64,000 nucleotides of DNA from Paractinoplanes brasiliensis (GCF_004362215.1 NZ_SNWR01000001.1:1116001-1180000), one strand, 5' to 3'; counted from the stretch's first letter, positions 50,671 to 60,679 are shown. The notes: generated by a model from the letters alone, not told the origin. Program-made: numbers and translations.

Positions 50671-51513
50671 TCATACTCCGGCGGCGAACTCCTGCAGGCC
50701 CAGCACTCGCAACAGCTCGTAGCGCTCACGTGACGGCGCGTCTGCCGGGGTGAGCACGAGCAGAACCTGCCGTTGATCGGGGGTCATGAGCGTCTCGCAG
50801 TCCATGACCAGGGGACCGACCCGCGGATCGAGGAACGTCTTGCGGTCGGCGCGCCGCACCTCGACCTCGTGTTCGGCCCACCGGACGCGGAATTCGTCAC
50901 TTTCCGCGGACAAGCGCTCGACCAGCCGTACGAGGGAAGGGTCGTCATGCCGGCGGCCGGCCACCGCCCGCAGGTCCGCCACCGTCGCGCGGGTCAGACG
51001 ATCGTGTTCCTCGGCGGGGTGCACGGCACGCGTCGCCGGGTCGGTGAACCAGCGGTACACGTGGTAGCGCTGGTCACCGCTGTGCCGGGTCTGGTCGCCG
51101 GTCAGCAGCAGCGAACCCCGGTTCTGCGCGAGCGTCTCCCCCAGGTCGGACAGCACCAGCGCCGCGGTGTCGCCGAGCAGGTCCAGCATCCGTACGAGAC
51201 CGGAGCGGGCCAGGCGGGCGGCGCCGTCGGGTGGCGGGGGCTGATGCCCGGCCAGGTGGAACAGGTGGTCGCGCTCGTCGTCGGTGAGCCGCAACGCGCG
51301 GGCCAGCGCCGCCAGGACCTGGGTCGACGGCCGGCTGCTGCGGCACTGCTCGAGGCGTACGACGTAATCGGACGACATGCCGGCCAGCATCGCGACCTCC
51401 TCGCGGCGCAACCCGGTCGTGCGCCGGCGCGGGCCGTCGGCCAGGCCCACCTCGGCCGGGCGGATCGCCTCGCGGCGGCGGCGCAGGAAGTCGGCCAGCT
51501 CGGCTCGTTGCAT
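50671..51513 (-). CDS. XRE-family regulator with MmyB-like ligand domain
   Basis: A 280-residue regulator from ATG 51513. The HTH covers ELADFLRRRREAIRPAEVGL, GLRREEVAMLAGMSSDYVVR and LEQCRSSRPS (residues 4-65). The effector domain (VLSDLGETLAQNRGSLLLTG, YRWFTDPATRAVH) is MmyB-like. It is divergent from the aldo/keto reductase gene 102 bp away, repeating the XRE-oxidoreductase pairing also seen near 24 kb. It likely represses that reductase. Confidence 0.87.
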   Translation of the reverse strand: MQRAELADFLRRRREAIRPAEVGLADGPRRRTTGLRREEVAMLAGMSSDYVVRLEQCRSSRPSTQVLAALARALRLTDDERDHLFHLAGHQPPPPDGAARLARSGLVRMLDLLGDTAALVLSDLGETLAQNRGSLLLTGDQTRHSGDQRYHVYRWFTDPATRAVHPAEEHDRLTRATVADLRAVAGRRHDDPSLVRLVERLSAESDEFRVRWAEHEVEVRRADRKTFLDPRVGPLVMDCETLMTPDQRQVLLVLTPADAPSRERYELLRVLGLQEFAAGV

Positions 51514-51615
51514 GCGACCATCCTCGCTCGCCGGGCCGGGGGGCATCCAGAGAGCGGCACTCCCCCGATAAGCGCTCCGCTGCACCCCCCGCCGAGGCCG
51601 GTGCAGGGTGGGCTC

Positions 51616-52614
51616 ATGCAGACACGAAACCTGGGTAGTGACGGTCCCGCCGTCTCGGTGCTCGGCCTCGGCGCGATGGGCATGTCGGACGGCGTCTACG
51701 GCAATCCGGATCGCACGGAGAGCATCGCCACGGTGCAAGCGGCGCTGGACGCGGGCGTCACGCTGATCGACACCGGCGACTTCTACGGCATGGGCCACAA
51801 CGAGATGCTGCTGGCCGAGGCGTTGCGCGGCCGGCCCCGCGACAGCTACCAGCTGAGCGTGAAGTTCGGGGCGCTGCGCGGCCCCGACCACTCGTGGGGA
51901 GGCAACGACGGGCGGCCCGCGGCCGTGAGGAACTACTTGGCGTACTCGCTCAACCGCCTCGGCACCGACCACATCGACATCTACCGTCCCGCCCGTCTCG
52001 ACCCCACGGTCCCGATCGAGGACACGGTCGGCGCGATCAAGGAGATGATCGACGCCGGGTACGTCCGGCACGTCGGGCTCTCCGAGGTCAACGCGGAGAC
52101 GATCCGCCGCGCCCACGCCGTGCACCCGATCGCCGACCTGCAGATCGAGTACTCGCTGATCTCGCGGGCCGTCGAGCGCGAGATCCTGCCCACGCTGCGG
52201 GAACTGGGCATCGGCCTGACCGCGTACGGGGTCCTCGGGCGGGGTTTGATCTCGGGGCACTGGAACGCCGCGCGCGGCGCCGATCCGGGCGACTTCCGCG
52301 CCATGACCCCGCGGTTCGCCGGCGACAACCTGAACCACAACCTGGCGCTGGTCGACGCCCTGCGCCGGGTGGCCGCGGCCAAGGGCAGCACGGTGGCCCA
52401 GCTGGTGATCGCATGGGTGGCGGCGCAGGGCGACGACATCGTCCCGCTGGCCGGGGCGCGCACCCGCGAGCGCCTGGCCGAGGCGTTGCCGGCCCTCGAC
52501 CTGAAGCTGACCGCCGACGACCTGGCCGAGATCGAGAGGGCCGTGCCGGCCGGCGCCGCCCGGGGTAACCGCTACCCGACCGCGATGATGGGCCACCTGG
52601 GCGCGGGCAACTGA
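51616..52614 (+). CDS. Aldo/keto reductase with altered catalytic His
   Basis: A 332-residue AKR from ATG 51616. The N-terminal VSVLGLGAMGMSDGVYG, the catalytic D and Y in IDTGDFYGMG, and the K in SVKFGAL are present. The usual catalytic His (Q-H-R/P-D segment) is replaced: DIYRPARLDP. NADPH-binding residues lie in IVPLAGARTRERLAE. The His change occurs in a subset of actinobacterial AKRs and may alter substrate preference. It is probably controlled by the divergent XRE regulator. Confidence 0.87.
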   Translation: MQTRNLGSDGPAVSVLGLGAMGMSDGVYGNPDRTESIATVQAALDAGVTLIDTGDFYGMGHNEMLLAEALRGRPRDSYQLSVKFGALRGPDHSWGGNDGRPAAVRNYLAYSLNRLGTDHIDIYRPARLDPTVPIEDTVGAIKEMIDAGYVRHVGLSEVNAETIRRAHAVHPIADLQIEYSLISRAVEREILPTLRELGIGLTAYGVLGRGLISGHWNAARGADPGDFRAMTPRFAGDNLNHNLALVDALRRVAAAKGSTVAQLVIAWVAAQGDDIVPLAGARTRERLAEALPALDLKLTADDLAEIERAVPAGAARGNRYPTAMMGHLGAGN

Positions 52615-52730
52615 CCGGGCGACCTGCACCCGTTTCGCACCCGGGACGGCCGTCAAGAGCGACCCGTCACGTCCGAAACTCGCAGTAGCGGGCCAGACCG
52701 GCCCGCGCGAGGACGGACGGAGGACAGCCG

Positions 52731-54626
52731 GTGCGGTTCCTGCGCGCGCCTCGCGTGATCCCGGCGGTGCTGGCTGTCCTGCTGGCCGGCCTGGCCGGTT
52801 ACGCCGTACTGGCAAACTGGCAGCAGGCGCAGCGGGTGCGTGCCGTGGCCGCGGCCGGCAACGACACCCACGCCTACCACGCGGCCTCGTTCGCGCTGGC
52901 CTCCGAGATGGCGAAGCTGCAGGCCACGATGCTGGTGCGGGACGGCGAGGAGCGGTACGAGCTGCTCACGGCCCACGACCGTACGATCGCCGCCATGGCC
53001 CGGATGGCGGCGCTCGACTCCCCCCACACCAACAACGCCGACGCCGTGGCCGAGCAGCACCGCAACCTGCGCACGGTGCTGGCCGCGTTCCTGGCCCAGA
53101 TCGACCGCGGCGACCGGGGCGCGGCCCAGGTGACCCTCGAGGAGGTGCTCGAACCCGAGTACATCTCGATGACGAACAGCCTGATCGACGAGCAGAACGA
53201 GCACCTCGCCGACTACGAGCGCAAACAGGCCGGTTCGCTCCGCGACTCGCGCAACTCGGTCGTCGTGGTCCTCGTGGTGTTCGTGTTCGGCCTGGTCGTG
53301 ATGGCCGGCCTGGGCCTGTCCACCCGGGCCCTGCGCAGGCAGGTCGAGGCGATGGCCGCCACCGACCGGCTGACCGGGCTGCGCAACCGCACCGCCTTCA
53401 CCAAACGGGCCGCGCAGGCCGTCGCGGACGGCCGGCCCACCGTGCTCGTCGTCAACGTGGACGGCTTCCGCGACGTCAACGAGCAGCTCGGGGACCGCAT
53501 CGGCGACCTGCTGCTGGTCGAGGCGGGCCGCCGGCTGAGGTCGCTGGTGCGTTCCGGCGACGACGTGGTGGCCCGGCTCGGCGGCGACGAGTTCGCCGTC
53601 CTGCTGCACGACGAGGACCCGCAGATCGGCGAGACCATCGCGGGCCGGCTCACCGAGGCGTTCGACCGCTCGTTCGTGCTCGACGAGGTGACGGTCGACC
53701 TGGAGGTGAGCATCGGCGCCCACACGGCCGGCGAGGGTGAGGACGTGGCCGCCGTGCTGCGGCACGCCGACACCGCCATGCACGAGGCCAAGCAGCACCG
53801 CGCCGGGTTCCACCGCTACCGCGAGGAGCAGCGGCAGGACGTCGCGGCCCGCCTGTCGCTGCTGGGCGACCTGCGGCGGGCCCTGGACGACCCCGATCAG
53901 CTGACCCTCAACTACCAGCCCAAGGTGACCGTGGGCGGCGGCGAGCTGGTGGGCGTCGAGGCGCTGGCCCGCTGGAACCACCCGGAGCGCGGCCCGATCT
54001 CGCCGGACGAGTTCATCCCGGTCCTCGAGGTCACCAACCTCATGCACCGTTTCACCGAGCGCGTGCTGACGATCGCCCTGCGCCAGGCCCGCGCCTGGCT
54101 CGACGCCGGCCACCGGGTGCCGATCGCCGTCAACATCTCGGCCCGCAGCCTGCTCGACCCCGACTTCCCGGGGCGGGTGGCGGCGCTGCTCGCCGAGACC
54201 GGTGTGCCGGGCGGGCTGCTGTCGATCGAGGTTACCGAGTACGCCCTGATGAGCGACCCGGACACCGCGATCGAGGCGCTGGACCGGCTGCGCGCGGCCG
54301 GCGTCAAGGCATCGATCGACGACTACGGCACCGGCTACTCCTCGATGACGTACCTGAAGATCCTGCCGATCGCCGAACTGAAGATCGACCGCTCGTTCGT
54401 GCTGGACATCGCCGAGAACAACAGCAGCCGCGCCCTGGTCGCCTCGACGGTCGAGCTGGGCCACCGCCTCGGCCTGACCGTGGTGGCCGAGGGCGTCGAG
54501 GACGCGGCGGCGGTCGAGGCGCTGCGCGAGATCGGCTGCGACACGGCCCAGGGCTACCACTTCGCCAAGCCCATGACGGCGGGCGCGCTGACCGAGCAGC
54601 TGTCGCACACCCTGCAGACGGCCTGA
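52731..54626 (+). CDS. Membrane GGDEF-EAL protein (c-di-GMP turnover)
   Basis: A 631-residue protein from GTG 52731. Two transmembrane helices (residues ~10-28 and ~180-203) flank an extracellular helical sensor region resembling four-helix-bundle ligand domains (residues 30-180). The GGDEF active site is intact at 284-288 (LGGDEFAVL). The EAL domain starts with VGVEALARW (EAL at 410-412) and keeps DDYGTGYSS, KIDRSFV, VAEGVED and QGYHFAKPM. Both cyclase and phosphodiesterase activities are therefore possible. The C-terminus is typical. It senses an external cue and tunes c-di-GMP. Confidence 0.93.
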   Translation: MRFLRAPRVIPAVLAVLLAGLAGYAVLANWQQAQRVRAVAAAGNDTHAYHAASFALASEMAKLQATMLVRDGEERYELLTAHDRTIAAMARMAALDSPHTNNADAVAEQHRNLRTVLAAFLAQIDRGDRGAAQVTLEEVLEPEYISMTNSLIDEQNEHLADYERKQAGSLRDSRNSVVVVLVVFVFGLVVMAGLGLSTRALRRQVEAMAATDRLTGLRNRTAFTKRAAQAVADGRPTVLVVNVDGFRDVNEQLGDRIGDLLLVEAGRRLRSLVRSGDDVVARLGGDEFAVLLHDEDPQIGETIAGRLTEAFDRSFVLDEVTVDLEVSIGAHTAGEGEDVAAVLRHADTAMHEAKQHRAGFHRYREEQRQDVAARLSLLGDLRRALDDPDQLTLNYQPKVTVGGGELVGVEALARWNHPERGPISPDEFIPVLEVTNLMHRFTERVLTIALRQARAWLDAGHRVPIAVNISARSLLDPDFPGRVAALLAETGVPGGLLSIEVTEYALMSDPDTAIEALDRLRAAGVKASIDDYGTGYSSMTYLKILPIAELKIDRSFVLDIAENNSSRALVASTVELGHRLGLTVVAEGVEDAAAVEALREIGCDTAQGYHFAKPMTAGALTEQLSHTLQTA

Positions 54627-54702
54627 CCCCCCTGCACCGACGGCGGGCCGCTGGACGCCGGCCACCATCGGATGGTTGTCAGCGCCCAGCGGGCCGGTCA
54701 GG

Positions 54703-55935
54703 TCAGGCGCGGGTCCACTTCTGGTTGGGCTCGCCGCTGCAGTCCCACAGCTGCAACTGCGCGCCGTTGGCGGTGTTGCGGTCCTTCACGTCGACGCACT
54801 TGTTGGCCGACACGTTGACCAGGTCGCCGGCGCCCGACAGGGTGAACCGCTGCACCGGGTTGCCGTTGCACGTGACCAGCTGGATCGGGGTGCCGTTGGC
54901 GAGCGCGCCGCCGGCCGGGTCCATGCACTTGCCCATGGCGCGCATCGTGCCGTCGCCGTTGGCCGTCCACTGCTGGGCGGCGGTGCCGTTGCAGTCGTAC
55001 GTCTGCAGGCGGGACCCGTCGGCCGGGTTGGCGCCCGGGATGTCGATGCAGCGGCCGCTCAGGCTGGACTTGAGCGCGTTGCCGCCACCGGTCGGCGGGG
55101 GCGTGGTGGTGGAGGTGCTGACGTGCACGTAGTCGATCAGCATCTTGCTCTCGGCGGGCAGGCCGGCCGGGTTGCCCTGCCCGAAGTTCCCGCCCACGGC
55201 CAGGTTGAGGATGATGAAGAAGCCGTGGTTGAAGACCCAGTTGACGTTGCCCTTGGCGGCGCGCAGCGAGTCGGGGGTGGCGCGGAAGAACTCCCGGCCG
55301 TCCACGGTCCACACGATCAGGTTGGGCGACCAGTCCACGGCGTACGTGTGGAAGGCCTGGTGCCACGGGGTCCCCGAGGTGATCAGCTGGCCGTACGCGT
55401 TGCCGCCGGAGTAGCCGGGGCCGTGCAGGGTGCCGAACAGCTGGTTGGGCTCGCGGCCGACGACCTCCATGATGTCGATCTCGCCGTCGGCAGGCCAGTT
55501 GCCGCCGCCGAGCATCCAGAACGCGGGCCACAGACCGGAGCCGTTGGGGACCTGGATGCGCGCCTCGATGTGCCCGTACTGCTGGGTGAACTTGCCCGAG
55601 GTCTGGATGCGGCCCGAGGTGAACTGGCAGGCGCCGTTCCAGCAGTTGTTGCCGCCGCTGCCCTTGCGGGCGGTGATGACGAGCTGGCCCTGCCCGTTCA
55701 TGGCGACGTTGCTGGTGCCGTTGGTGTAGTACTGCAACTCCTCGTTGCCCCAGCCGTGGCCGCCGACGTCGAAGTTCCATTTCGACTGGTCGACACCGCT
55801 GCCCGCCGGGCCGTTGAAGTCTTCGTTCCAGACGACGGCCGCCTCGGCCGTGTCACTGCGGGAGCCGACCGCGAGGCCCGCTCCGAGGGCGACCACCAAG
55901 GCGGTCGCCGCGATGAAGAACCTGGACTTACGCAT
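54703..55935 (-). CDS. Secreted GH16 beta-glucanase with ricin-type lectin domain
   Basis: A 410-residue enzyme. The signal peptide ends near AEAA (residue ~33). The GH16 catalytic domain (34-275) has the active site GEIDIMEVVG with E152 (nucleophile), D154 and E157 (acid/base). Substrate strands include GLWPAFWMLGG and WHTYAVDWSPN-like residues; laminarinase (beta-1,3-glucan) is the best guess. A Thr/Pro linker leads to a CBM13/ricin-B trefoil (285-410) with QQWTANGDG, QRFTLSG and QKWTRA repeats. It acts outside the cell on beta-glucans of fungi or plants. Possible promoter -35 ttgacg on the minus strand at 56001-56006. Confidence 0.92.
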   Translation of the reverse strand: MRKSRFFIAATALVVALGAGLAVGSRSDTAEAAVVWNEDFNGPAGSGVDQSKWNFDVGGHGWGNEELQYYTNGTSNVAMNGQGQLVITARKGSGGNNCWNGACQFTSGRIQTSGKFTQQYGHIEARIQVPNGSGLWPAFWMLGGGNWPADGEIDIMEVVGREPNQLFGTLHGPGYSGGNAYGQLITSGTPWHQAFHTYAVDWSPNLIVWTVDGREFFRATPDSLRAAKGNVNWVFNHGFFIILNLAVGGNFGQGNPAGLPAESKMLIDYVHVSTSTTTPPPTGGGNALKSSLSGRCIDIPGANPADGSRLQTYDCNGTAAQQWTANGDGTMRAMGKCMDPAGGALANGTPIQLVTCNGNPVQRFTLSGAGDLVNVSANKCVDVKDRNTANGAQLQLWDCSGEPNQKWTRA

Positions 55936-56099
55936 GGGGGAAATCCTCCGGGGAGAGGAGAGGGGATAATCTGTAACAGTCTTAATAGATAGATAGCCTC
56001 CGTCAAGCCGGACGTATCGGGCCGGCGGCAGCCCTGCCCTTTCAACCGCCGGCCGATTGCCCCCCGTACGCCGTCGCGCCGGGACAGCCGATCAGGTGA

Positions 56100-56537
56100 T
56101 CATTGCGCCGGCGGCCGGTAGACGTCACACCGACGGCCACGCTCGGCCTGGGCGGTCGACCAGCCCGCGCACAGCCGTACGGGCGGCTTGACCCCGCGGA
56201 ACAGGTAGGTCGCCTGCGCGTCGAAGCTGCGGCGGCCCGCCCCGCAGTGCTTGCCGACCGTGCGCCACTCGAGGCCGTCGGCGGGACCGCTGCGCCCGAC
56301 CTGGATCACGGCGCAGCCGAACACGCTGCGCCCGGTCATCGTCCCGACGATGCGGAACGGCGGCACCGGCCTTTCCGGGATGCTCATCATGTGGCCGTAC
56401 GAGCCATGAGCGACCACACTGCCGGCGCGAAGCCGGAACGTGTTGTCACCGGCGGCCGCGGCGGGTGTCACGGCAGCGCCGAGCACCGCTCCGACGGCAA
56501 CAACCGCACCGAGCGTACGGGAGACAAGAGGGCGCAC
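56100..56537 (-). CDS. Small secreted protein of unknown function
   Basis: A 145-residue protein with a signal peptide (MRPLVSRTLGAVVAVGAVLG, cleavage near AAAA, residue ~28). The mature part has four cysteines (FGCAVI, KHCGAG, RLCAGW, RRCDVY), suggesting two disulfides, and a beta-rich pattern. I do not recognise the family. A same-length reading on the opposite strand is a shadow. Confidence 0.68.
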   Translation of the reverse strand: MRPLVSRTLGAVVAVGAVLGAAVTPAAAAGDNTFRLRAGSVVAHGSYGHMMSIPERPVPPFRIVGTMTGRSVFGCAVIQVGRSGPADGLEWRTVGKHCGAGRRSFDAQATYLFRGVKPPVRLCAGWSTAQAERGRRCDVYRPPAQ

Positions 56538-56637
56538 TGAAGCACTCCTTGATCAGAGGCGAACGGCGACCCGGACGAGCCACCACAACACCAACGCGTC
56601 AGCCGCCCGCAGGTCTCTGCCGGGTAGGGTGCCGATC

Positions 56638-57417
56638 ATGGGCGCGAAGACCGCGATACTCGCTTTCACCGACGGCGACCTACGGCAGGTGCTGCCGGGC
56701 CCGGCCGCGCCCGATCCGGGCCCGGCCGAGGCCCTCCTCCACAAGATTTTTCCTGGGTACGCGGTGACGCCGGCCGGTGTGAGCACGCTCGACGTGACCT
56801 ACCCGCCGGAGGACGTCGCCCACGTCGCGGTGCTGGCCGGGGCCGAGCTCGTGTGCGATCAGCGGCTGGTGCTCGACCGCCCGTCCGAGCTGCCCGAGCA
56901 CCTGATCGAGGCCGGGGCCGGGCGGCGGATCGTCCTGCACGGCATGCACTCGGTGGTTGACTGGCTCGGCTTCGCGGTCTGGGAGGACGGCAAGCTGGTC
57001 CGCTCGCTGAGCCTGTCGCCCGACGGCGGCATCGAGGAGAACATCGGCGAGCCGTACGAGTTCGAGCGCCCGTACTGGGCGGGCGAGCACCCGGTCGAGC
57101 CGATGTTCCCGGACCAGGGTCCGTACCCGTTGCCGTTCCACCCGCTGGAGCTGGGCGAGGAGGCTCTGCGCGCCCTGTTCGGTTTTACGATCGAGGGCCG
57201 CCGCGAGCCCGCCGACATCGACCCCGACGACGTGCCCGTGCACGTCTTCCGGGTCACCGACCCGTCCGGCAAGGAACAGGAGACCCGCGAGGCCGCCGCC
57301 GAGCAGATCCGGAGCGGCCTGGGCCCATTGCGGATCTACCAACGAGGCCCGGACGGCGACCTGCGCGAGGTCAGCTGGAACGAGTTCGAGAGGCAGCACC
57401 CGCCGGACCAGTTCTGA
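56638..57417 (+). CDS. DUF6928-type protein
   Basis: A 259-residue protein from ATG 56638. It begins MGAKTAILAFTDGDLRQVL and contains GMHSVVDWLGFAVWEDGKLVRSLSLSPDGGIEENIGEPYEFE, the pattern of the actinobacterial DUF6928 family. It has no signal peptide. The function of the family is unknown; its alpha/beta composition and conserved acidic and aromatic positions suggest a cytoplasmic domain. The last ~40 residues (IYQRGPDGDLREVSWNEFE) look like a small independent unit. Confidence 0.75.
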   Translation: MGAKTAILAFTDGDLRQVLPGPAAPDPGPAEALLHKIFPGYAVTPAGVSTLDVTYPPEDVAHVAVLAGAELVCDQRLVLDRPSELPEHLIEAGAGRRIVLHGMHSVVDWLGFAVWEDGKLVRSLSLSPDGGIEENIGEPYEFERPYWAGEHPVEPMFPDQGPYPLPFHPLELGEEALRALFGFTIEGRREPADIDPDDVPVHVFRVTDPSGKEQETREAAAEQIRSGLGPLRIYQRGPDGDLREVSWNEFERQHPPDQF

Positions 57418-57506
57418 CCGGACTCCGTCCCGCCCGGCCTTGACGTCGATGGGTGCCGATGTTTGACTCTGAGCACTCTTGGTCGTTCGGCTCTGGGGAG
57501 CGTGCG

Positions 57507-60482
57507 ATGGTGATTGGTCGGAAGCATCTCGGGGCCGTCGCAACGCTGAGCCTGATCGGAGGGCTGCTCGCTCCCGGCTCACCCGCGGAGGCGGCCGCTG
57601 CGGCGCCGCCGCTCTATCCGCCGGTGGGCGCGGCGACGCAATTCCTCGACCACCGCGCCCTGCTCGGCACCAACCCCGAACCGGACTGGTACGAGGCGAA
57701 CATTCCCTTCGTCGACCTGCCCGACGCCGAGATCGAGAAGACGTACTACTACCGGTGGCGCACCTTCAAGGAGGCGCTCAAATACACCGGCCCCAAGGAC
57801 GGCTGGATCGTCTCGGAATTCCTCGGGCCGGTCGGCTATTCGGCGCCGTTCGGCGGGATCAACGCGGCGGCCGGGCATCACCTCTACGAAGGCCGCTGGC
57901 TGCGGGACCGCCGTTATCTCGACGACTACCTCGACTACTGGCTCACCGGTTCGGGGTCCGAGGCCAAACCGGCCACCGAGGACCTGAACAAGAACACGAC
58001 CGACTGGGCCCACCAGTATTCGTTCTGGGCCGTCGACGCCGCGGTGGCGCGGGCCGAGGTGACCGGGGACTGGAAGTTCCTCACCGACCGTATGGCCGCG
58101 CTGGAGAAGCAGTACGAGGGCTGGAAACGCACCAACTTCGACGCGGCGCGCGGCGTCTACTGGCAGACGCCGGTGTGGGACGCGATGGAGTTCACCGCCA
58201 GTTCCTACCAGAGCTCCGATCCCTATCACGGCGGCGACGGTTACCGGCCGACCCTCAATGCCTATCAGTACGGTGATGCGCGTGCCCTGGCCCTGTTGAA
58301 GCGCCGGACCGGCGACACCGCGGCCGCCCAGCGCTACGAGAACGAGGCCGCGGCGCTGAAGACCGCCACCGACCGGGTGATGTGGGACGGCTCGTTCTAC
58401 AAGCACGTCATGAAGGGGCAGGACACCCGGCTCGCCGACCGGGAACAGATCGGCTTCATCCCGTGGTACTTCGGCATGCCATCGGCGGACAAATCGGTGG
58501 CGTGGGCGCAATTGACCGACCCGCAGGGTTTCGCCGCGCCGTTCGGGCCGACCACTACCGAGCGCCGCAGCCGCTGGTTCATGCACGAGGCGCTCAACGG
58601 CTGCTGCCGCTGGGACGGGCCGAGCTGGCCGTTCGCGACCAGCCAGACCCTGACCGCGCTGGCCAACCAGCTGCTCGACCATCCCGCCCAGCCCTATGTG
58701 AACAGGGACGACTACACGGCGATTCTGCGCGGCTACGCGCTGACCCAGCGCAAGAACGGCCAGCCGTACGTGGCCGAGGCGCACCACCCGGACGAGGACC
58801 GCTGGATCTACGACGGCGCCGGGCATTCCGAGGACTACAACCATTCGACGTTCACCGACCTGGTGCTGTCGGGGCTGCTCGGCATCCGGCCGCAGCCCGA
58901 CAACACCGTACGGGTGGCGCCCCTGGTTCCGTCGTCCTGGAGCCATTTCGCGGTCGAGAACGTGCCGTATCACGGGCACAACCTGACGGTGCTGTGGGAT
59001 CGCGACGGCAGCGCCTACGGCCGGGGCGCCGGAATGCGCGTCTACGTCGACGGTGTGCAGCGATTGGCGCGGGCCACGCTCGGCGATGTGCGGCTGAATG
59101 TCCCCGCGCCGCAGAACGCCACGGGTCAGCCGGAACTTGTCGACGATGCGGCGAACGTACGGGAAACCGGTTTTCCGATGGCCACGGCCTCGTACACCTG
59201 GCGGGGCGACAGCGCGGCCAACGCCATCGACGGCCAGAACTTCCACCTCGATGTGCCGACCACGCGCTGGACCACCTGGCAGTCGCCGAACGCGTCGGAC
59301 TGGCTGGCCGTCGACTTCGGCGCCCCGGCCACCGTTTCCGACGTACGCATCGACTTCTACGACGACGGCGGCGGTGTTCGCACCCCGGACGCGTATGCGC
59401 TGCAGTACCAGAATTCCGCCGGCGCGTGGGTGGAGGTTCCCGGGCAGCAGCGTTCCCCCGCCACGCCGGTGGGCCGGGCCCTCAATCGCATTCTCGTGAA
59501 CCCGCCGCTCACCACCGATCGCCTGCGAGTTATTCCCACACGAAACGACGGCGGGGCGGTCGGCATCACGGCCCTGCAGGTGTGGCGGGCGCCCGATTCC
59601 CGGCTGAGCGCGCGATTCACGAGCAATTCCCTGGCCGTCGACGCCGGAATCGCCACCACCGTGCAGACGCGCGTGACGGCGGCGAAGACCGTTCCCGGCG
59701 TACGGGTGTCTCTGGAACTGCCGCGAGGGTGGACGGCCCGCCCCCGTACGCCGGTGCAGTTCCCGGTTCTGAAAGCCGGCGCCACGGCGACGACGACGTG
59801 GGACGTGACGGTGCCGCCGGCCGCCGATCCCCTGGCCGGGCTGCCTCTGCGGGTGCTGGCCCGATCGGACGCCGGGACGAGCGGGTCGGTGCTGCCGACG
59901 TCGTACCAGTTCGACCCGGCCAACTATCCGGTGACGCTCTGGGACGACGACTTCTCGGCCGACCGCCTGGCGCAGTACCGGGTCGACCACCCCGCGGCCG
60001 AGCCGTCCCCAGCCCTGACCGTCGCCGGTGGCACGCTCACCGCTTCCGCGAGCTCCCGGTCGTTCGCCGTGCTGGCCGCGCCCGTGGCGGCGTCGGCGGG
60101 CGGCACAGCGGTGATCGTCGAGCCGTCCTCGTTCGCCGGCTCCTCCCCCGAGGACAGCCTGTTCCTGGGCCTCTCGTCGGGCGACCCCACCAACGCGCTG
60201 GCCTGGTACAACAACCACTTCGGCACGTCCGGCGCCGACATCCGGCTCAACGGCGCGGGCCAGCCCGACGGCGGCTGCTGCGCGGCCGTGAAGTGGCAGG
60301 CCGGGGACAGGTTCGCCGTGCTGGCCCGCTCGGGCACGCTGACCACATGGCACGAACGCAACGGCGCGTGGACTCTGATCCACACCGCGCCACTGGCCGC
60401 GGTCTCCGGCAACCCGGCGTTCGGCCTGCGCCTCGACGCGGGCAGGCTCACCCTCAACCGGGTGACGGTGCGCGGCCGCTAA
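57507..60482 (+). CDS. Large secreted multidomain glycoside hydrolase-like protein
   Basis: A 991-residue secreted protein. ATG 57507 is chosen for ggggag 6 nt upstream and the signal peptide beginning VIGRKHLGAVATLSLIGG. Residues ~40-520 are an (alpha/alpha)6-barrel domain of the trehalase/GH63-like (MGH1-like) type: TTDWAHQYSFWAVDAAVARA, DAMEFTASSYQ, CCRWDGPSWPFATSQTLTAL. Then follow a discoidin (F5/8C, CBM32) domain at ~565-705 (WTTWQSPNASDWLAVDFGAP), a NEW3-like beta domain at ~715-800 (VRVSLELPRGWTA), and a C-terminal beta-jelly-roll-like segment. Substrate is unknown; alpha-glycans or plant polysaccharides are possible. Confidence 0.85.
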   Translation: MVIGRKHLGAVATLSLIGGLLAPGSPAEAAAAAPPLYPPVGAATQFLDHRALLGTNPEPDWYEANIPFVDLPDAEIEKTYYYRWRTFKEALKYTGPKDGWIVSEFLGPVGYSAPFGGINAAAGHHLYEGRWLRDRRYLDDYLDYWLTGSGSEAKPATEDLNKNTTDWAHQYSFWAVDAAVARAEVTGDWKFLTDRMAALEKQYEGWKRTNFDAARGVYWQTPVWDAMEFTASSYQSSDPYHGGDGYRPTLNAYQYGDARALALLKRRTGDTAAAQRYENEAAALKTATDRVMWDGSFYKHVMKGQDTRLADREQIGFIPWYFGMPSADKSVAWAQLTDPQGFAAPFGPTTTERRSRWFMHEALNGCCRWDGPSWPFATSQTLTALANQLLDHPAQPYVNRDDYTAILRGYALTQRKNGQPYVAEAHHPDEDRWIYDGAGHSEDYNHSTFTDLVLSGLLGIRPQPDNTVRVAPLVPSSWSHFAVENVPYHGHNLTVLWDRDGSAYGRGAGMRVYVDGVQRLARATLGDVRLNVPAPQNATGQPELVDDAANVRETGFPMATASYTWRGDSAANAIDGQNFHLDVPTTRWTTWQSPNASDWLAVDFGAPATVSDVRIDFYDDGGGVRTPDAYALQYQNSAGAWVEVPGQQRSPATPVGRALNRILVNPPLTTDRLRVIPTRNDGGAVGITALQVWRAPDSRLSARFTSNSLAVDAGIATTVQTRVTAAKTVPGVRVSLELPRGWTARPRTPVQFPVLKAGATATTTWDVTVPPAADPLAGLPLRVLARSDAGTSGSVLPTSYQFDPANYPVTLWDDDFSADRLAQYRVDHPAAEPSPALTVAGGTLTASASSRSFAVLAAPVAASAGGTAVIVEPSSFAGSSPEDSLFLGLSSGDPTNALAWYNNHFGTSGADIRLNGAGQPDGGCCAAVKWQAGDRFAVLARSGTLTTWHERNGAWTLIHTAPLAAVSGNPAFGLRLDAGRLTLNRVTVRGR

Positions 60483-60679
60483 TCGCCGCCACCACCACCG
60501 CCGCCGCCGTCGCTCCAGTCGCCGCCGTCGTGGTAGTTGCCACGCGACCAGGTGAAATCTTCACCACCGTCGCCGCCGTCCCCATCGCCCCGGCGGCCGG
60601 GCCGGGAACGCCGGGAGACGCGGACGGCGACCACGAGGACAATGACGGCGAGAACAGCCGCCACGATGAGGATCTCCAT
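60479..60679 (-). CDS. Small membrane protein with Gly/Asp-rich tail
   Basis: 66 residues: one N-terminal transmembrane helix (MEILIVAAVLAVIVLVVAVRV), a basic stretch, then a very Gly/Asp/Trp-rich tail ending in eight consecutive glycines. Overlaps the convergent GH gene by 4 nt. The pattern of anchor, positive stop and acidic Gly-rich tail is common among short actinobacterial membrane proteins of unknown role. Confidence 0.6.
   Translation of the reverse strand: MEILIVAAVLAVIVLVVAVRVSRRSRPGRRGDGDGGDGGEDFTWSRGNYHDGGDWSDGGGGGGGGD

Noticed and set aside
57579..60383. A 934-codon minus-strand frame opposite the large GH-like gene
   Set aside because: Arg/Gly/Val-rich shadow with no domain; the plus frame has a signal peptide and recognisable domains.
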